Made by a program: the position numbers and the translations under genes. The notes beneath the pieces are model-generated. The model ran no database searches, was not told the DNA's origin, and saw only the letters and a list, made by a program, of their open reading frames with translations. From Ottelia alismoides (lineage: Eukaryota > Streptophyta > Magnoliopsida > Alismatales > Hydrocharitaceae): a stretch of 64,000 bases of DNA. Positions 44,532 to 55,196 of this stretch are shown here, one piece after another (the stretch's first letter is position 1; the number at the start of each line of letters is the position of its first letter). The DNA is taken from assembly GCA_037367405.1 (NCBI GenBank), contig JAZKJV010000093.1, positions 62,001 through 126,000 of the forward strand, read 5' to 3'.

Positions 44532-45708
44532 CTAGTCTACAGACGTCCCAGTTTGAGCCGATTCAAGAGTGAATGCACTTGATATCTGATCCTCGCCCTG
44601 GACTTCACGGATGAAGTTGTTGATGATGCAGCAAGCCATGACAACCAAAACTTGCTTTTCGAAACTGTAAAACGGCCGCTCAGTTATGGCCTTGAAGCGG
44701 GCCTTCATGATGTCAAAAGTACGTTCGACGTATGAACGGAGCTGGGAATGCCTGTGATTATACAACTCCTCCGGGCGTCGATATCCGTGTCCCCTTCGAG
44801 CCCTGAACTGGGGTAGGTGTGAAATAACGCCACGATATGGGGTGAGGAAGGTCTCTGTGTTTGCATATCCACAGTCGAGCAGGAACTTCCTTCCCGGAGG
44901 TACATGAAAGCCTCCCTCATCTATAGCCCATCTCAGCACCTTCATATCTGCAGCTGAACCCTCCCATCCGGCGGCGACGTATGTAAATTTATAACTGAAG
45001 TCGACACACGCCATGACATTCTGTGCTATTGTTTGGTGCCTGCTCCGAAACTTCGGAGCGACATTCGTGGCGACATTTGCGGGGATAAGCGTGCCGTCGA
45101 TGGCGCCGATGACATCCTGCAAAAATGTCGAATTAACTTCACATTGTTTTGTAAATAAGTTGCATTGTAAATCCAAGGTGCAGGAGTACCTTGAAATAAG
45201 GATAGAAGTTCCTGTTGTTTAGAATAACATCTGGTACCGGACAGTCAGCAGCTGGGAGTCTAATGAACTGATCTCTGAGGGAGACAATGCGAATGAGAAT
45301 GTCGTTGAGGTGGTTCGAAATTGTATCACCGGAGTGTTGAAAATGTTCGGAAAGCACACGGTTCTTTGCGTTGTGGCCGAGATAATACAAGAAAATGCAG
45401 AGGGATTCCTCTGCCTTGAGGTGCCTGGAATCCTTCAGGCCAGCTCGATCCTTTAGCAGAGTGCATAAACGTAGAATCGTATCGGGGTACATCCGGAAAA
45501 TAGAGTACGATCGGGCAACGTGTCCATTCAGCATCTCTCGAATCCAAACATGTCCTGTACGCATCGACGTATGCTGTGGCTGTTTCGGGATGTAACCTGC
45601 TCCATCGATCAGGTTGTCCTCATCATCCTCTATCAAGGCACGCAGGTATGTCATGTTCAACATGACCAAATTATACCTCATTGCGGTGATTGCCCCCATT
45701 CCCTCCAT
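44532..45708 (-). CDS. Harbinger element 2 DDE transposase (DDE_Tnp_4 type)
   Basis: Exons 45708-45190 and 45116-44532 with a 73-bp GT-AG intron in phase 0 (TTCAAG/GTACTC ... TTTTTGCAG/GATG) encode 367 residues without a break. I chose MEGMG at 45708; an upstream in-frame ATG at 45810 would add 34 residues that look like leader sequence. HTH-like helix EHFQHSGDTISNHLNDILIR lies in exon 1. The catalytic residues in exon 2 are GAIDGTLIP (D), FLLDCGYANTE (D) and SYVERTFDIMKARF (E), with FTYVAAGWEGSAADMKVL between. The last block is ACCIINNFIREVQGED. The enzyme would excise and insert the element and its MITEs at TTA/TAA. The same exon junction is seen in element 1, so the intron is ancestral. 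Confidence 0.93.
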
Positions 45709-46001
45709 GTGACATGTACAAAACAAACATTTCCGTATGGGTTGACATTCAATGATCACCACCAACAACCAAGATACTTGATTTACAAGACAAGTGCGGA
45801 GGCAAGACAAGTTTAGCGCGATAAAAAAGTTAATTAATACATGCCGTAGAAAGTTAAATCATAAGTCATTGTTCGACATGAAAATATTATTACATGCCAG
45901 GCACACAACTTATGAAAAGAAAATGCGATAACAAAACAAAAGAAATGCATCTAACATAAAGTAGACCAGAAGCACAGTCACACAGATGACGTGTTGAGCA
46001 T

Positions 46002-47040
46002 TTAATCCTTGCCCAACTGGATGCTCACCCACGCAGCCAACTTCGCCGGGACAGACTTGGCCCGATTGAATATAATTCGTTCGTATGGGTCACGAAGGCT
46101 GTGAGCAAGGCAAATTTGGGCCTCCGCAGGTAAGCCCGGAACGAGTGCCTCGAGCTCATCCAGAAGCTCCTCCACCCCCTGGTGCGGATCTTTCGGCGTC
46201 CACGCTTGGATCTGCTCCCGCTGCAGCTCCAACATTTGCGTCGTCAAACGGACGACGTCTTCCCCCAACATTTGTGACGGTAAGGGGGTACCGTCACTGC
46301 GCGAACGCTTCGTGCTTGTTGCCTGCGCGCCTGAATCCCGGCGTCGTCTCCTCCGGCTTTGTTGCGTACTTGGGCCAGCAGCTTCCCCTTGTTCGGGGAC
46401 CTCAGCGGCTTCGTTGTCCCCTTCGAGATCCTCCTCGAATGCTTGTTGTGTACCAGCATCGCCCTCAAAGAACGCAGCAAATGAACCAGGGGTTGCTGTC
46501 TGCGAGGAGAAGGCAAATGTTCCCTTCGCGGTGTAGTCTCCGATGATGGCTTCAACCATACCGAAGTGGGGGAAAGACTTCCTCCGATATGGCTTGTACG
46601 CCTTGTCAATCTGAGTGCAATAGATAGTGAGCATAGTATATTATAATCTATGGAACGTTAAAGTGGGTGCACAGGCAGTTACTCACCGTCACCCAGGCCT
46701 CCTCGTCAGGTGCGACCACGGTGCAAGTCAATGGATCCCACCCCCAACCGCTCTTGGACATGAGGTAGACGAAAGCCGCGTAGTCCTTCTTTATGGTTTT
46801 CCACCGATTGTTGAGCTTTGCCCTGTCCCAGTTTTTCCCAGTGTGCATGTTAAACTTGTCCACTATACTGTGCCATGCCGGTGATGTAAACGAGCCTCCA
46901 ACCCAGTCGCCAACATCAAAGTGATGTTTGAACAGCTGGAGAAGACATTCATCCATCGCGGGTGTCCACTTCACCCTATGGACTGACGATTCGTCGTCCC
47001 TAAGGTGTACCCCAGACGAGCCCGCACCAACCGTGAACAT
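46002..47040 (-). CDS. Harbinger element 2 Myb/SANT-like DNA-binding partner
   Basis: Exons 47040-46687 and 46610-46002 with a 76-bp GT-AG intron (GACG/GTGAGT ... CACTCAG/ATT) in phase 0 give 320 residues. Residues about 23-118 form the Myb/SANT-like domain: VKWTPAMDECLLQLFKHHF, GGSFTSPAWHSIVDKFNMHT, NNRWKTIKKDYAAFVYLMSK, SGWGWDP. The middle is acidic (EEDLEGDNEAAEVPEQGE), then comes a basic cluster RRRRRR with KRSRS, a likely nuclear signal. The C-terminus is helical (VRLTTQMLELQREQIQAW). In PIF/Harbinger systems this protein recognises the element ends and recruits the transposase. The gene is about 190 bp upstream of the transposase start, same strand. Intact. Confidence 0.9.
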
Positions 47041-47456
47041 CCTGTAGTATAAGTCAACTGTAATGAGGACCTACCAATGTGGTCATTATCAACCAATATA
47101 TAAGGTACAATTCAGCTTAGACCATGACATAAGCCATGCGGCCAAGCGAAGAAGGTTTGTGGAGCACAAACAAAGGTTTCTTCCCACTTTTAAAAATACG
47201 TCAGCAACCAAAAGTAACAATCAGGCATCGACCACCACAGTAAATTCAAGACGACTTGTACCAACGCACGAGCACCTAATGGACAGACATGTAGCAAACA
47301 GCCGCAAAGCACAGAAGATCACATCACAGCAGCAGGTAGCAAACAGCCGCAGGTAAAGATCCCAGCAGCACAGAAGATCACTGACGCAAAGCACAAAGTA
47401 GGGTGGTGTCCAACAACTGAAATGAAGTAAGGTGTTGCAGTGCTTAAGACATTGCA

Positions 47457-48880
47457 TCATCGAGCACCTAATGGGATGCTCTCAGACCAATCACAGCGCA
47501 TCGGGCATCATCCACGCGATTAAACCCACAAGTACTTACACCGTAGAGCACCATGTAGGTGCTACATATTTATATTTACATCAGCGAGCACCTACTATAT
47601 AGCTCTACATCAGAGAAGATTTTGATTGGACATTCAGTAGTAACCATCACAATTACGCATCATCGAGCGGCAAGTACTTAGCTCTCAGTCATCAATTATA
47701 CATCATCGAGCTGCAACTACTTAGCTCTCAGTCAACAGGTATGCATCATCGAGCTGGAAGTACTTAGCTCTCAGTCAAGAATTACTCTTCGTAGAGATGC
47801 AAGCATTAACTAGCAACCATGAGTTTTTCTCAACAGAAATGTACATAAGATTTTGATTGGACATTCAGTAGTAACCATCACAATTACACATCATCGAGCG
47901 GCAAGTACTAAGCTCTCATTCATCAATTATACATCATCGAGCTGCAAGTACTTAGCTCTCAGTCAACAGGTATGCATCATCGAGCTGCAAGTACTTAGCT
48001 CTCAGTCAAGAATTATTCATCATAGAGCTGCAAGCATTAACTAGCATCCTTGAGTTTTTCTCAACAGAAATATACATCATCGAGCAAGAAATAGCATGCT
48101 CTCAGGCTAATTAAAGAAAATAGCGTCATTATTGAATGTAGCTCTCAGGCTAATTATCACAAGGGTTCCATCATTGAGCTGCAAAGAATGTAGCTCTCAG
48201 GCCATTATTGGAATGGACAAACATGTATTTATGGTAGCCCAACAATCACCATTTGCGTGCTGAAGTATTGCAACCTACGATCAAGATTAATCATCACCAA
48301 CGATTACATGGCATTGCAGCAACTATAAGCTTAGCCTCAAAGCCCAGCAGTCAACATCAGTCACGAAAAGGACCCAATTTATCTCACACAATATCATCTT
48401 TGTGGTTTTCACAAGCAAAATTTGAACATCATCGAGCATGGGGTACATTGCTCTCAGCCCATCCCAAAATTATTGACATTGTAGATCACAATGAATGAGT
48501 TCAAAAAGTTAAAGTAACATCATCGAGCATCACTGAGGTATAGCTCTCAGTCACGCAATGATATCAAGTGTCAGCAACAAACATCATCCAAGAATCCATG
48601 TAAACAAAGTACAATATATGTTGCTGTTAACCCCAAAAAATTGCAGTTGTTGATCAACTTTTGGAATCAATAATCGAGGTATAGCTCTCAGTCACGCAAT
48701 GATGTAAAAAATTGCAGTTGTTGATTAATGTTATGCAGCCACTTCCAGCCAAGCCTCAAACCGCATCAAGCAACAACCATGGGCTGAAGAGGCAAGCTAA
48801 GAAACATTAATCAATATCAGTGTGCAGTTCACACAAAAATATGAAGGACATCATGGAGCTCCAGCTGGGATGCTCTCAGC
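47457..48880. repeat. Array of about 14 short hairpin repeats (CATCGAGC-N-GCTCTCAG)
   Basis: Each unit is CATCATCGAGC, a variable loop of about 9-12 bases, then GCTCTCAG. GAGC and GCTC pair as a stem. Units start near 47457, 47542, 47582, 47658, 47701, 47754, 47889, 47932, 47975, 48075, 48170, 48427, 48518 and 48848, with partial ones at about 48125 and 48671. The fifth stem pair is T-A in the units at 47701, 47754, 47932, 47975 and 48170 and A-T in those at 47457, 48075 and 48427; it is unpaired in the others. The 43-300 bp spacers are not conserved apart from the local duplication. Confidence 0.85.
47617..48075. repeat. 231-bp tandem duplication within the hairpin array
   Basis: Unit 1 (47617-47847) and unit 2 (47848-48075) both start AGATTTTGATTGGACATTC, carry three hairpin repeats in the same order, and end GAGTTTTTCTCAACAGAAAT. 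They differ at few positions, so this amplification is recent relative to the rest of the array. Confidence 0.9.
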
Positions 48881-50018
48881 CACGACTATGACCACACAGG
48901 TCATTAGATCACAATTTAGGTCCTCCCAAAACGTAGGTCCTCAACCCACACCCAATTGGCTAATAAGAATAGCATAATCAAAGGAGTGGACATTCAAGAG
49001 TAACCATCAGATTAGTGGAAAAAATCAGCTCCCCATCAATAAGCAACCTACGGCCCCCTCCTGTCAGCAGCCAAGGATAACATACCATCTATAAGCTCAG
49101 TGAGGCGACCAACCCCTCACGGCCGAGAAAATGATTTTCATGCCAAGTACTGAAGATCCAAGAGCACTTCATAGGTAGCTATTGAACCCAAATCATCATA
49201 AAACATAGCAACCCATTTGGAACGACAGTCTATAATCACAGGCAAGAAGCATATAAGGTCATAAAGCAACGGCAAATCATGAAGCCCAGACCCAAATGAA
49301 GCATCGACCAGCAAAGCAATGGATATGTAACAGGTAATGATCAGCATAGCACGAAAAAATCGAGGGTTTGCTTTCGAATATACCTGGCGATCCACCACAA
49401 GCTAGATGATATGTGAAAACACAATCCCAGAGCAAAATGAACCCCAGCGGCGGCAGACAAGCCACTGGCATTCCTCCTCCGCCCCATTTTATAGCCATGG
49501 GAAACCCTAGACTCCATGGACTCCATTGCAACCACAGAGGTCTCGAGGCAACAGTGGCCGATATAATGGCCAATACAACCACCGCCATGACCCATCACAC
49601 CGCAAGCACAGTGAAAGGCATACCTCGATCGAGAATCACGGAGTAGGTTCCCACAGGGGCCGACCAAAAGCAGCCCTAGCATCGGCGCCTCAGAGGAGCG
49701 CGGGGCCCAGAGGAAACGAGGGACCAAGCGACGTCGCACACCGGAGGCTCGCGCGATGGTCGGGCGGGGGAGGGGCAGGGGATGTGCGGCGAACGGAGGG
49801 GCGCGGGAGGGAAGGGGAATAAGGTCGGGGGAGAAGCGCGATCGAAAGGCAAAAATGGGGGAATAGCCGTACACATCGGGGACCCCAATTTTCCTTATTC
49901 CCCCTTATTCTCAAGCCTCTATTCCCCTACCGAACAGCCCCTAAGGGTTAGGGGTATCATGGGAATTTTACTATAGACTCATTTTGTTGCAGTGATACAA
50001 CAACTTCATCAGCTTTAA

Positions 50019-50266
50019 GGGCATGTTCGTTTGGAGAATAGGCCCTAGAATAAGGGGCTTATTCTCCATCCGATACGATTTCTCGTGGTACGATTGTTCA
50101 TCCTCATTCTATCTTATTTCACTCTTATTCCTATCTTTATCCCATCTTACCTACCTTTGTTTCACCTTATTCTCCGTATTCCTATTCTCCAGCCGAACAA
50201 AGAATAGACCCTTATTCTCCTTATTCACAATCCTTATTCATGCTTATTCCTGAACCGAACGGACCC
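50019..50266. mobile_element. Tourist-like MITE, family A, 248 bp
   Basis: TAA duplications at 50016-50018 and 50267-50269 flank ends GGGCATGTTCGTTTGGAG and, reverse-complemented, GGGTCCGTTCGGTTC. Its body matches the MITE at 22733-22971 closely (for example TTATTTCACTCTTATTCCTA and TCTCCAGCCGAAC). It lies 77 bp from the right end of Harbinger element 2, the likely source of its transposase. Confidence 0.88.
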
Positions 50267-50269
50267 TAA

Positions 50270-51789
50270 GGGTTTGCATTGTTCTGTGATGGGAAGAAAG
50301 AGATAGATGTGATCGAATATGGAGATATCTATATTCCATCTACTATCATATTTAGTTCACGGAGATCATGGCATATTCCATAGTAGTATCTGATGAAGTT
50401 GAATTAGGGTTTAGTGGGGTTTCTCTTCCATTTAATTTAGGCTAGTCGTAATTTATTTTACGTATGTACTTTGGAGTCAACAGAGTTCGATGAAAAATTG
50501 TACCCTAGAAACATAAAAGTCAGTTTTTGCTGTTATTTCATCTATGCTGGACTTTCTAACTTGGTGTTGATCAGATAGTTGTCTAGCTACGGAGATCTTA
50601 CCATGGTAATGACCCGCTCTCTAAGTTCAGGAGACTTGAAGAGTATTTTGATACTTGCGACCTCTTCCAGCTTTTTCTCCCCTCTTTGCTCTGCTTCCGA
50701 TAGAGATACTTACTACGTGCTAATTCGGCTGCGAAGCTTCTGCTGTAAAGATTCATGTGTTGGTTGAGTAAGAGCGGTTTCTTCATATTACCTCTGCCAT
50801 GATCCACATCAAGTCTCTGAATATTTGGAGTTTTTTTTATTTATGCAAAAAATATTTCTCTGATATACTATCCCATCCCTTTATATAGCCAGCTATATAT
50901 GATCTCAAGATGACGAAAATTTAAAATTTGGTGTAAATTCTTTATTCCAAAAAAACTAAAACAAAGTAAAAATGGCGAAGGGTAGTTTGGGGATTTCAGG
51001 GGAGTTAATATGGTTTATGCAAGGTCAGAGGAACGCAAAAGAAAGGGGTAGTTTGGGTATTTGGAGGGGGGCCTGTATTATTTTCTAAGGTCAGAGGGGG
51101 GAGGGAGTGAGGGGTAGTTGGGGTATTTCAGGTGGTGGGGTCCCCTGAGGCGGCTTTGGATCCTCTGAATGGACGAAAGGGGACACCTCAAACATATCAT
51201 CCCAAATTCCAACACCACCTTTTTATTTCTCCTCATTCTTTATGGGTAAATTACGAGAAAACCCTCGAATTCTCGTGGGAACTTCGATTTAGTCCATGAA
51301 CTTCGGAATCTCGATACTGTAACAAGGGGTGTATCTGGGGATACGAGTAGAAATTAAGGGTTTTTTTTGTAATTTGACGAGACCCATATCATGCATGTCA
51401 CTTTCCTGCCTCCTTGACTTTTAGGGCATCTGTCAAAGGAGTGAGAGGGAGATGCTCATTCTCTCTCTACCTGTCTCTATCTCTACATCTATCTTTTTAT
51501 GTATGTGTCCCATGCCGTCCGTGTTGCTCCCAGCTCTAACTTTATTGAGTGCATTTATTAGTCTTAAGAATGTTATTATCCAATATTTAAGGATCTTTTA
51601 CACGATGGTCCCTAAAATTCGTGTCCAATCTCCGTATAATTTTCGTAATTACACCACGACTCTTGTAATTTTATTCTTTTCAACGAGGGCATGTGTAAAA
51701 AATAGTAAATTATGGATGTCATAGTTCTATTACAAAAAAATATATGGGTTGATCAGTAATTGCGACACCAGACAATATAGTTACACTTA
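50270..51789. other. No gene recognised
   Basis: Short frames only. 50930-51180 contains repeated GGGGTAGTTTGGG(G/T)ATTT phrases (about 50978, 51045, 51111), suggesting a small degenerate tandem repeat. Confidence 0.45.
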
Positions 51790-51978
51790 GGGTTTGTTTG
51801 GTAACTGGGATGGGTTGGGTTGGAGTAACCTGTTGTGAATAGTAGCTGTTTGAATGGTTAAGAGGGTTGAAATGAGGAATGTGATGTGATATCAAATTGG
51901 TTTGTGATGGAATTTGACTTAGAAATGCAGATGGGTAAACCAAGTTACCTCGGAATAACGTGGTAATCAGACAAGCCC
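51790..51978. mobile_element. Tourist-like MITE, family B, 189 bp
   Basis: GGGTTTGTTTGGTAACTGGG at the left and CAGACAAGCCC at the right, flanked by TTA (51787-51789) and TAA (51979-51981). The body matches 34931-35143 (GGGTTGGAGTAACCTG, GAATGTGATGTGAT). The flanking triplets differ, so the original duplication has changed. Confidence 0.75.
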
Positions 51979-51981
51979 TAA

Positions 51982-53089
51982 GAAAAAATGATGCCATAAA
52001 GAGCTTTCCCATCGGATAAACTCTTGATGTAGAGGCAGCTATCAAAATGTCTTCCTACAGCTAGCTAGTTCAAGGAGAGATTTCAAAGTGCTGACAATAT
52101 GTGTATACTTTGCTCAACAATAGTAGAGGATGAGATTTTATCCATTTGACGCAATGAACTATACGAGAGCGATATGGTTCACATTTTCCTACGAAGCCAT
52201 GTACTTGGAATATGGTGACCACTTTCTTGAATTCTCTTAAAAGACTCTACTAAGGAATTGGGAAACTTTGTTATGACATGCACAATTCTAAAACATATTT
52301 GACTGGAGAGTTGTAGCTTTACAAATATAAATAGGATACATGCTTCCCTAACCATCGTTACGAATAATTTGTTATAACTAAGAAAAAGAGCTTATCCTGG
52401 CTAAGTACGTTGGAGAACGAAGAGACTTTTCCAGTTCATCGCGTCAAAGCTGTGCATGATCCTGTTGACACAGATCTTCCATGTTAATAGAGATCGGATC
52501 ACTCATGCACACAAGCTTGCAAAATTAAGTCATTGTTACTCCATCTATGGAGAATGGTCTGTGCAAAACATGCCACAATCCTGTACTCAATGCTTCGTGA
52601 TCAGTAGGACATGGAATTCTACAAATCAAAAAAAAAAGATAAATAAAGATTTAAGGGATTTTACACAAAAACCCGTAAAATCTTGTCCAATTTCATCAGC
52701 GCTTGGTACAATCATTGTAAGGATTTTTACATTCACGCCAGTCTGATTTCAATAGCACTTATGCCCTTGTATTTCTACGAAAATTCACAGTATTGCACTT
52801 AATTGTGTAATATATGGCAAAAGTATAATAACAGATATGTGGGCATAAGTATAATAAGAGAAGGGTAGGACTGGGGATTTTGTAAAAATATTGAGGCACA
52901 AGTATAGTTGTAAAAAAGTTAAAGGCCTAAACTTTATTAGAGAAACTTGGAAGCGCACAGCCACAGAAATCTTATCCAAGCTAAGACGAGGGCATATGAG
53001 TTATATATAGTAAAATTATATAGTTTACGATCCCGTTACAAAAAAAATCCAGTGGGATCGTAAATTATATAGTTTACGATCCCACAGTG
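51982..53089. other. No gene recognised
   Basis: AT-rich. 52630-52990 holds words (AAAATTCACAGTATTG, TTATGCCCTTGTAT) that recur on the far side of the LINE at 53760-53910, so the LINE probably inserted into an older repeat. Confidence 0.45.
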
Positions 53090-53755
53090 GAGTGGAGGGC
53101 CCCACTGTGGGAAAGGAGTTGAGCTGGTGTGATGTGAGATTCTCGATACGTAAGGCATACAATGCACTGAAAGGTCCAACAGTTTTCGACCCCAGAGGGT
53201 GTGTAGCTAACTGCAGAAGCATTTGGCGTTGGAAGGTTCCACACGGATAAAGGTTTTTATGTGGTTATTCAGAAGAGGGAGAATTCTCACAGGTGGGAGG
53301 TTAGCTCGGCTTATCCAAGGCGTTGATCCTTTATGTTCTCGCTGCCAGATGGATGATGAGGAGGCGGATCACCTATTTTTCAGATGTGCGGGCTCTAAGG
53401 AGGCTTGGAACTTGCTTGAAGCTCATAGTTTAGGCCTTACGGATGTGTCCGAGTTCTGGGGCTCCTTATGCCAGAACTGGAATGGTAAAGAAAAGGAACG
53501 ATCAGAGTATGTCGCTATGGTGTGGGCTATTTGGTTGGCACGGAATGATGTGGTCTTCTGGCAAAAGTCATTCTATGCGGAGAGTGTTGTGGCACATGCT
53601 AGGGCAATGGTTGAAATCTGGAACTTGTAATTTCTTTTGAACTTGTACCGCTTGTAATCGCATGTAATTATTAAAGGTGATCAATGGTGAAGTTTTTGGG
53701 CACACACCTAAACGGTGGAGGCCCTTTTTTCTTTCAAAAAAACAAAAAAATCCAC
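53090..53755 (+). mobile_element. 5'-truncated LINE (non-LTR retrotransposon), 3' end
   Basis: Encodes the C-terminal zf-RVT (reverse-transcriptase zinc-binding) region of a plant L1-type LINE: IWRWKVPH, then FMWLFRRGRILTGGRLARL and CSRCQMDDEEADHLFFRC (C-x2-C ... H-x4-C), MVWAIWLARNDVVFW and the stop at 53630. A frame break occurs near 53220-53250. An untranslated tail of about 110 bp follows, ending in an A-rich tract (53738-53750). The catalytic reverse transcriptase and endonuclease are missing, so this is a dead 5' truncation. No target duplication could be fixed. Confidence 0.85.
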
Positions 53756-54786
53756 ACGTAATTTGAAAAGTTTTTAGGGTTCATGGTGTAAAAATATCGA
53801 CACTGGATTGCATTTTCTATCTACATTTGGGATTTTTACAATTATACCCTTGACTTTTTTGGATTTCATTTATGCGTCTATGTTCTTGCAAAATTCACAG
53901 TATTGCCCTTCCTATAGTGTAATGCAGAGGCTTAAGTGTGACAACAGAAGAGAATTACCTTTATTCTTACAGAATTCAAATGAATGTCCTTCAGATATTA
54001 CATGTGTTCACTATTTTACATGATCGAAAGAGAAATATTGTGAATTTTGTAAGAATATAAATACATGGGTGCTATTATACAAAAGCCAAGGGCATCTTAA
54101 TATTATATTATTTATAGTAAAGGCCATGGGATAGGTTGGTATTGTAGCTACATTTGCTTGATGACATCAACATTAGTATTTGTATGAATGACAACATAAT
54201 TGCTTTGGTAAGGTGGTGATATTTGAGGACGTTTAGCGAGTCTTCACTTGGAATTTTATTCAATTTTCCTTTTTTTCAATTTGGATTTTATAATTTTCAC
54301 ATTTATCATCTTTCATTGGTGCATTGGTTGTGATATCTCCGACAAGTACAGAGTTTTGGTCTGATCCGCATTTTGAAACATTAATAGCTAAATTCAAATA
54401 TTTTTTAGGAGTTTTTATATTTGTGCCCTTTTGAGATTTTCCTATAACACTCATACCCCTACTTGCTTTGCAATTACACAGTGTGCCCATGAATGTGCTA
54501 TAAAACATGCAGTTGTACCCTTCTTAGAGAGGTGTTTGGTACTTATATGTATTATTACTTTTAAGGTTTTTATCAGTCGTGTCACTCTGAGATATTGCAA
54601 TATCATTTATGTCCATCTCTTTTTTGGAATATCAGTTGTGCTCCAGACTTTTTATCGTTCTATCATTTATACCCCTCCATTACTTTAACCGTCAATGAGT
54701 TGAACTTAACCACAATTTTTTCAAATAATGGTTAGATTAAGAGGGGCATAATCGTCCAAACACTCCCCCGACCCATCCTCCTCTGT
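53756..54786. other. Degenerate repeats, no gene
   Basis: Repeated phrases such as TTTTACAATTATACCCTTGA, AATTCACAGTATTGCCCTT and TTTTATATTTGTGCCC (53830, 53895, 54415) show a worn dispersed repeat. No coding. Confidence 0.5.
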
Positions 54787-54789
54787 CAT

Positions 54790-55196
54790 GTGGCATCCGA
54801 TCTCCTCCTCCGTCGCACAACCCACTCCGCCTTTCCACCGCACCCCTTCACCATCAACATCTTCGACTCAAACCCCTCTCCCGCTCCTCTTCACCCGCAT
54901 CCCCACCCTCACTTTGATCCTGTCCTTCACCAGAGGCACATGGATTCCCCTGTCGACAATGACCCTGCCAAAGCTGAGCTCTTCGCATCTAGCGACGGGT
55001 GGGTGGTCACGGGGTTCATGCTCTTCTTCCTTAACTACTCAAAGTTCCTGGTGAAACCCATGTTCTACGTGGATGATCTGCTCATGAAGGAAGCGTACAT
55101 GAGGAGGGGCATAGGGAAAATGCTGCTGTCGACAATGGCAGCACAAGCAGTGAGAATGGGTATGTGTAGGGTGGAATGGCACAAGCTCCCATCTCC
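54790..55196 (+). pseudogene. GNAT-family N-acetyltransferase remnant (NATA1-like), truncated at both ends
   Basis: The frame (opening at GTG 54790, no ATG) holds the acetyl-CoA-binding core of a GNAT enzyme: DGWVVTGFMLFFLNYSKFL, KPMFYVDDLLMKEAYMRRG, then the pyrophosphate loop RRGIGKMLLSTMAAQAVRMG and CRVEW. This order and the TGF-LFF-NYS block resemble plant NATA1/NATA2-like (ornithine/diamine) acetyltransferases. The N-terminal 60-80 residues with the usual RLA...D start are missing, and the C-terminal catalytic half (LDWN...FYE) is absent because the copia LTR starts at 55197. The frame then runs on into LTR sequence for 12 codons. No introns are seen. It may be a broken gene or a processed pseudogene. 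Confidence 0.78.

Larger units (their letters stand above)
47060..49880 (-). other. 5' non-coding arm of Harbinger element 2
   Basis: 2.8 kb between the Myb-like gene and the right end. 47457-48880 carries the hairpin-repeat array. 49400-49860 becomes GC-rich and may hold the element promoter and first non-coding exon. The open frames in the GC-rich part (49341-49874) have no recognised domain. Confidence 0.6.
43730..49941 (-). mobile_element. PIF/Harbinger transposon 2, 6.2 kb, apparently complete
   Basis: Left end GGGCCCGTTCGGTAGG (43730) and right end, reverse-complemented, GGGGCTGTTCGGTAGG (49941) form terminal inverted repeats matching at 19 of 22 positions, followed on both sides by subterminal GAATAAGG-rich sequence. 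The flanking triplets are TTA (43727-43729) and TAA (49942-49944): both are Harbinger target words but not identical, so one has mutated or the boundary is off. Two intact two-exon genes are carried on the minus strand: Myb/SANT-like (47040-46002), then DDE transposase (45708-44532). A 2.8-kb non-coding 5' arm with hairpin repeats precedes them. It sits 280 bp upstream of the WRKY start codon. Confidence 0.85.

Noticed and set aside
47853..48044. Open frame through the hairpin array; also considered a CRISPR-like repeat-spacer array
   Set aside because: The frame only reflects the repeat. CRISPR is excluded: eukaryotic setting, repeat itself has a variable loop, spacers uneven from about 40 to 300 bp.
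49341..49874. 177-codon minus-strand frame near the right end of Harbinger element 2
   Set aside because: No domain; lies in the GC-rich terminal part and overlaps other equally long frames.
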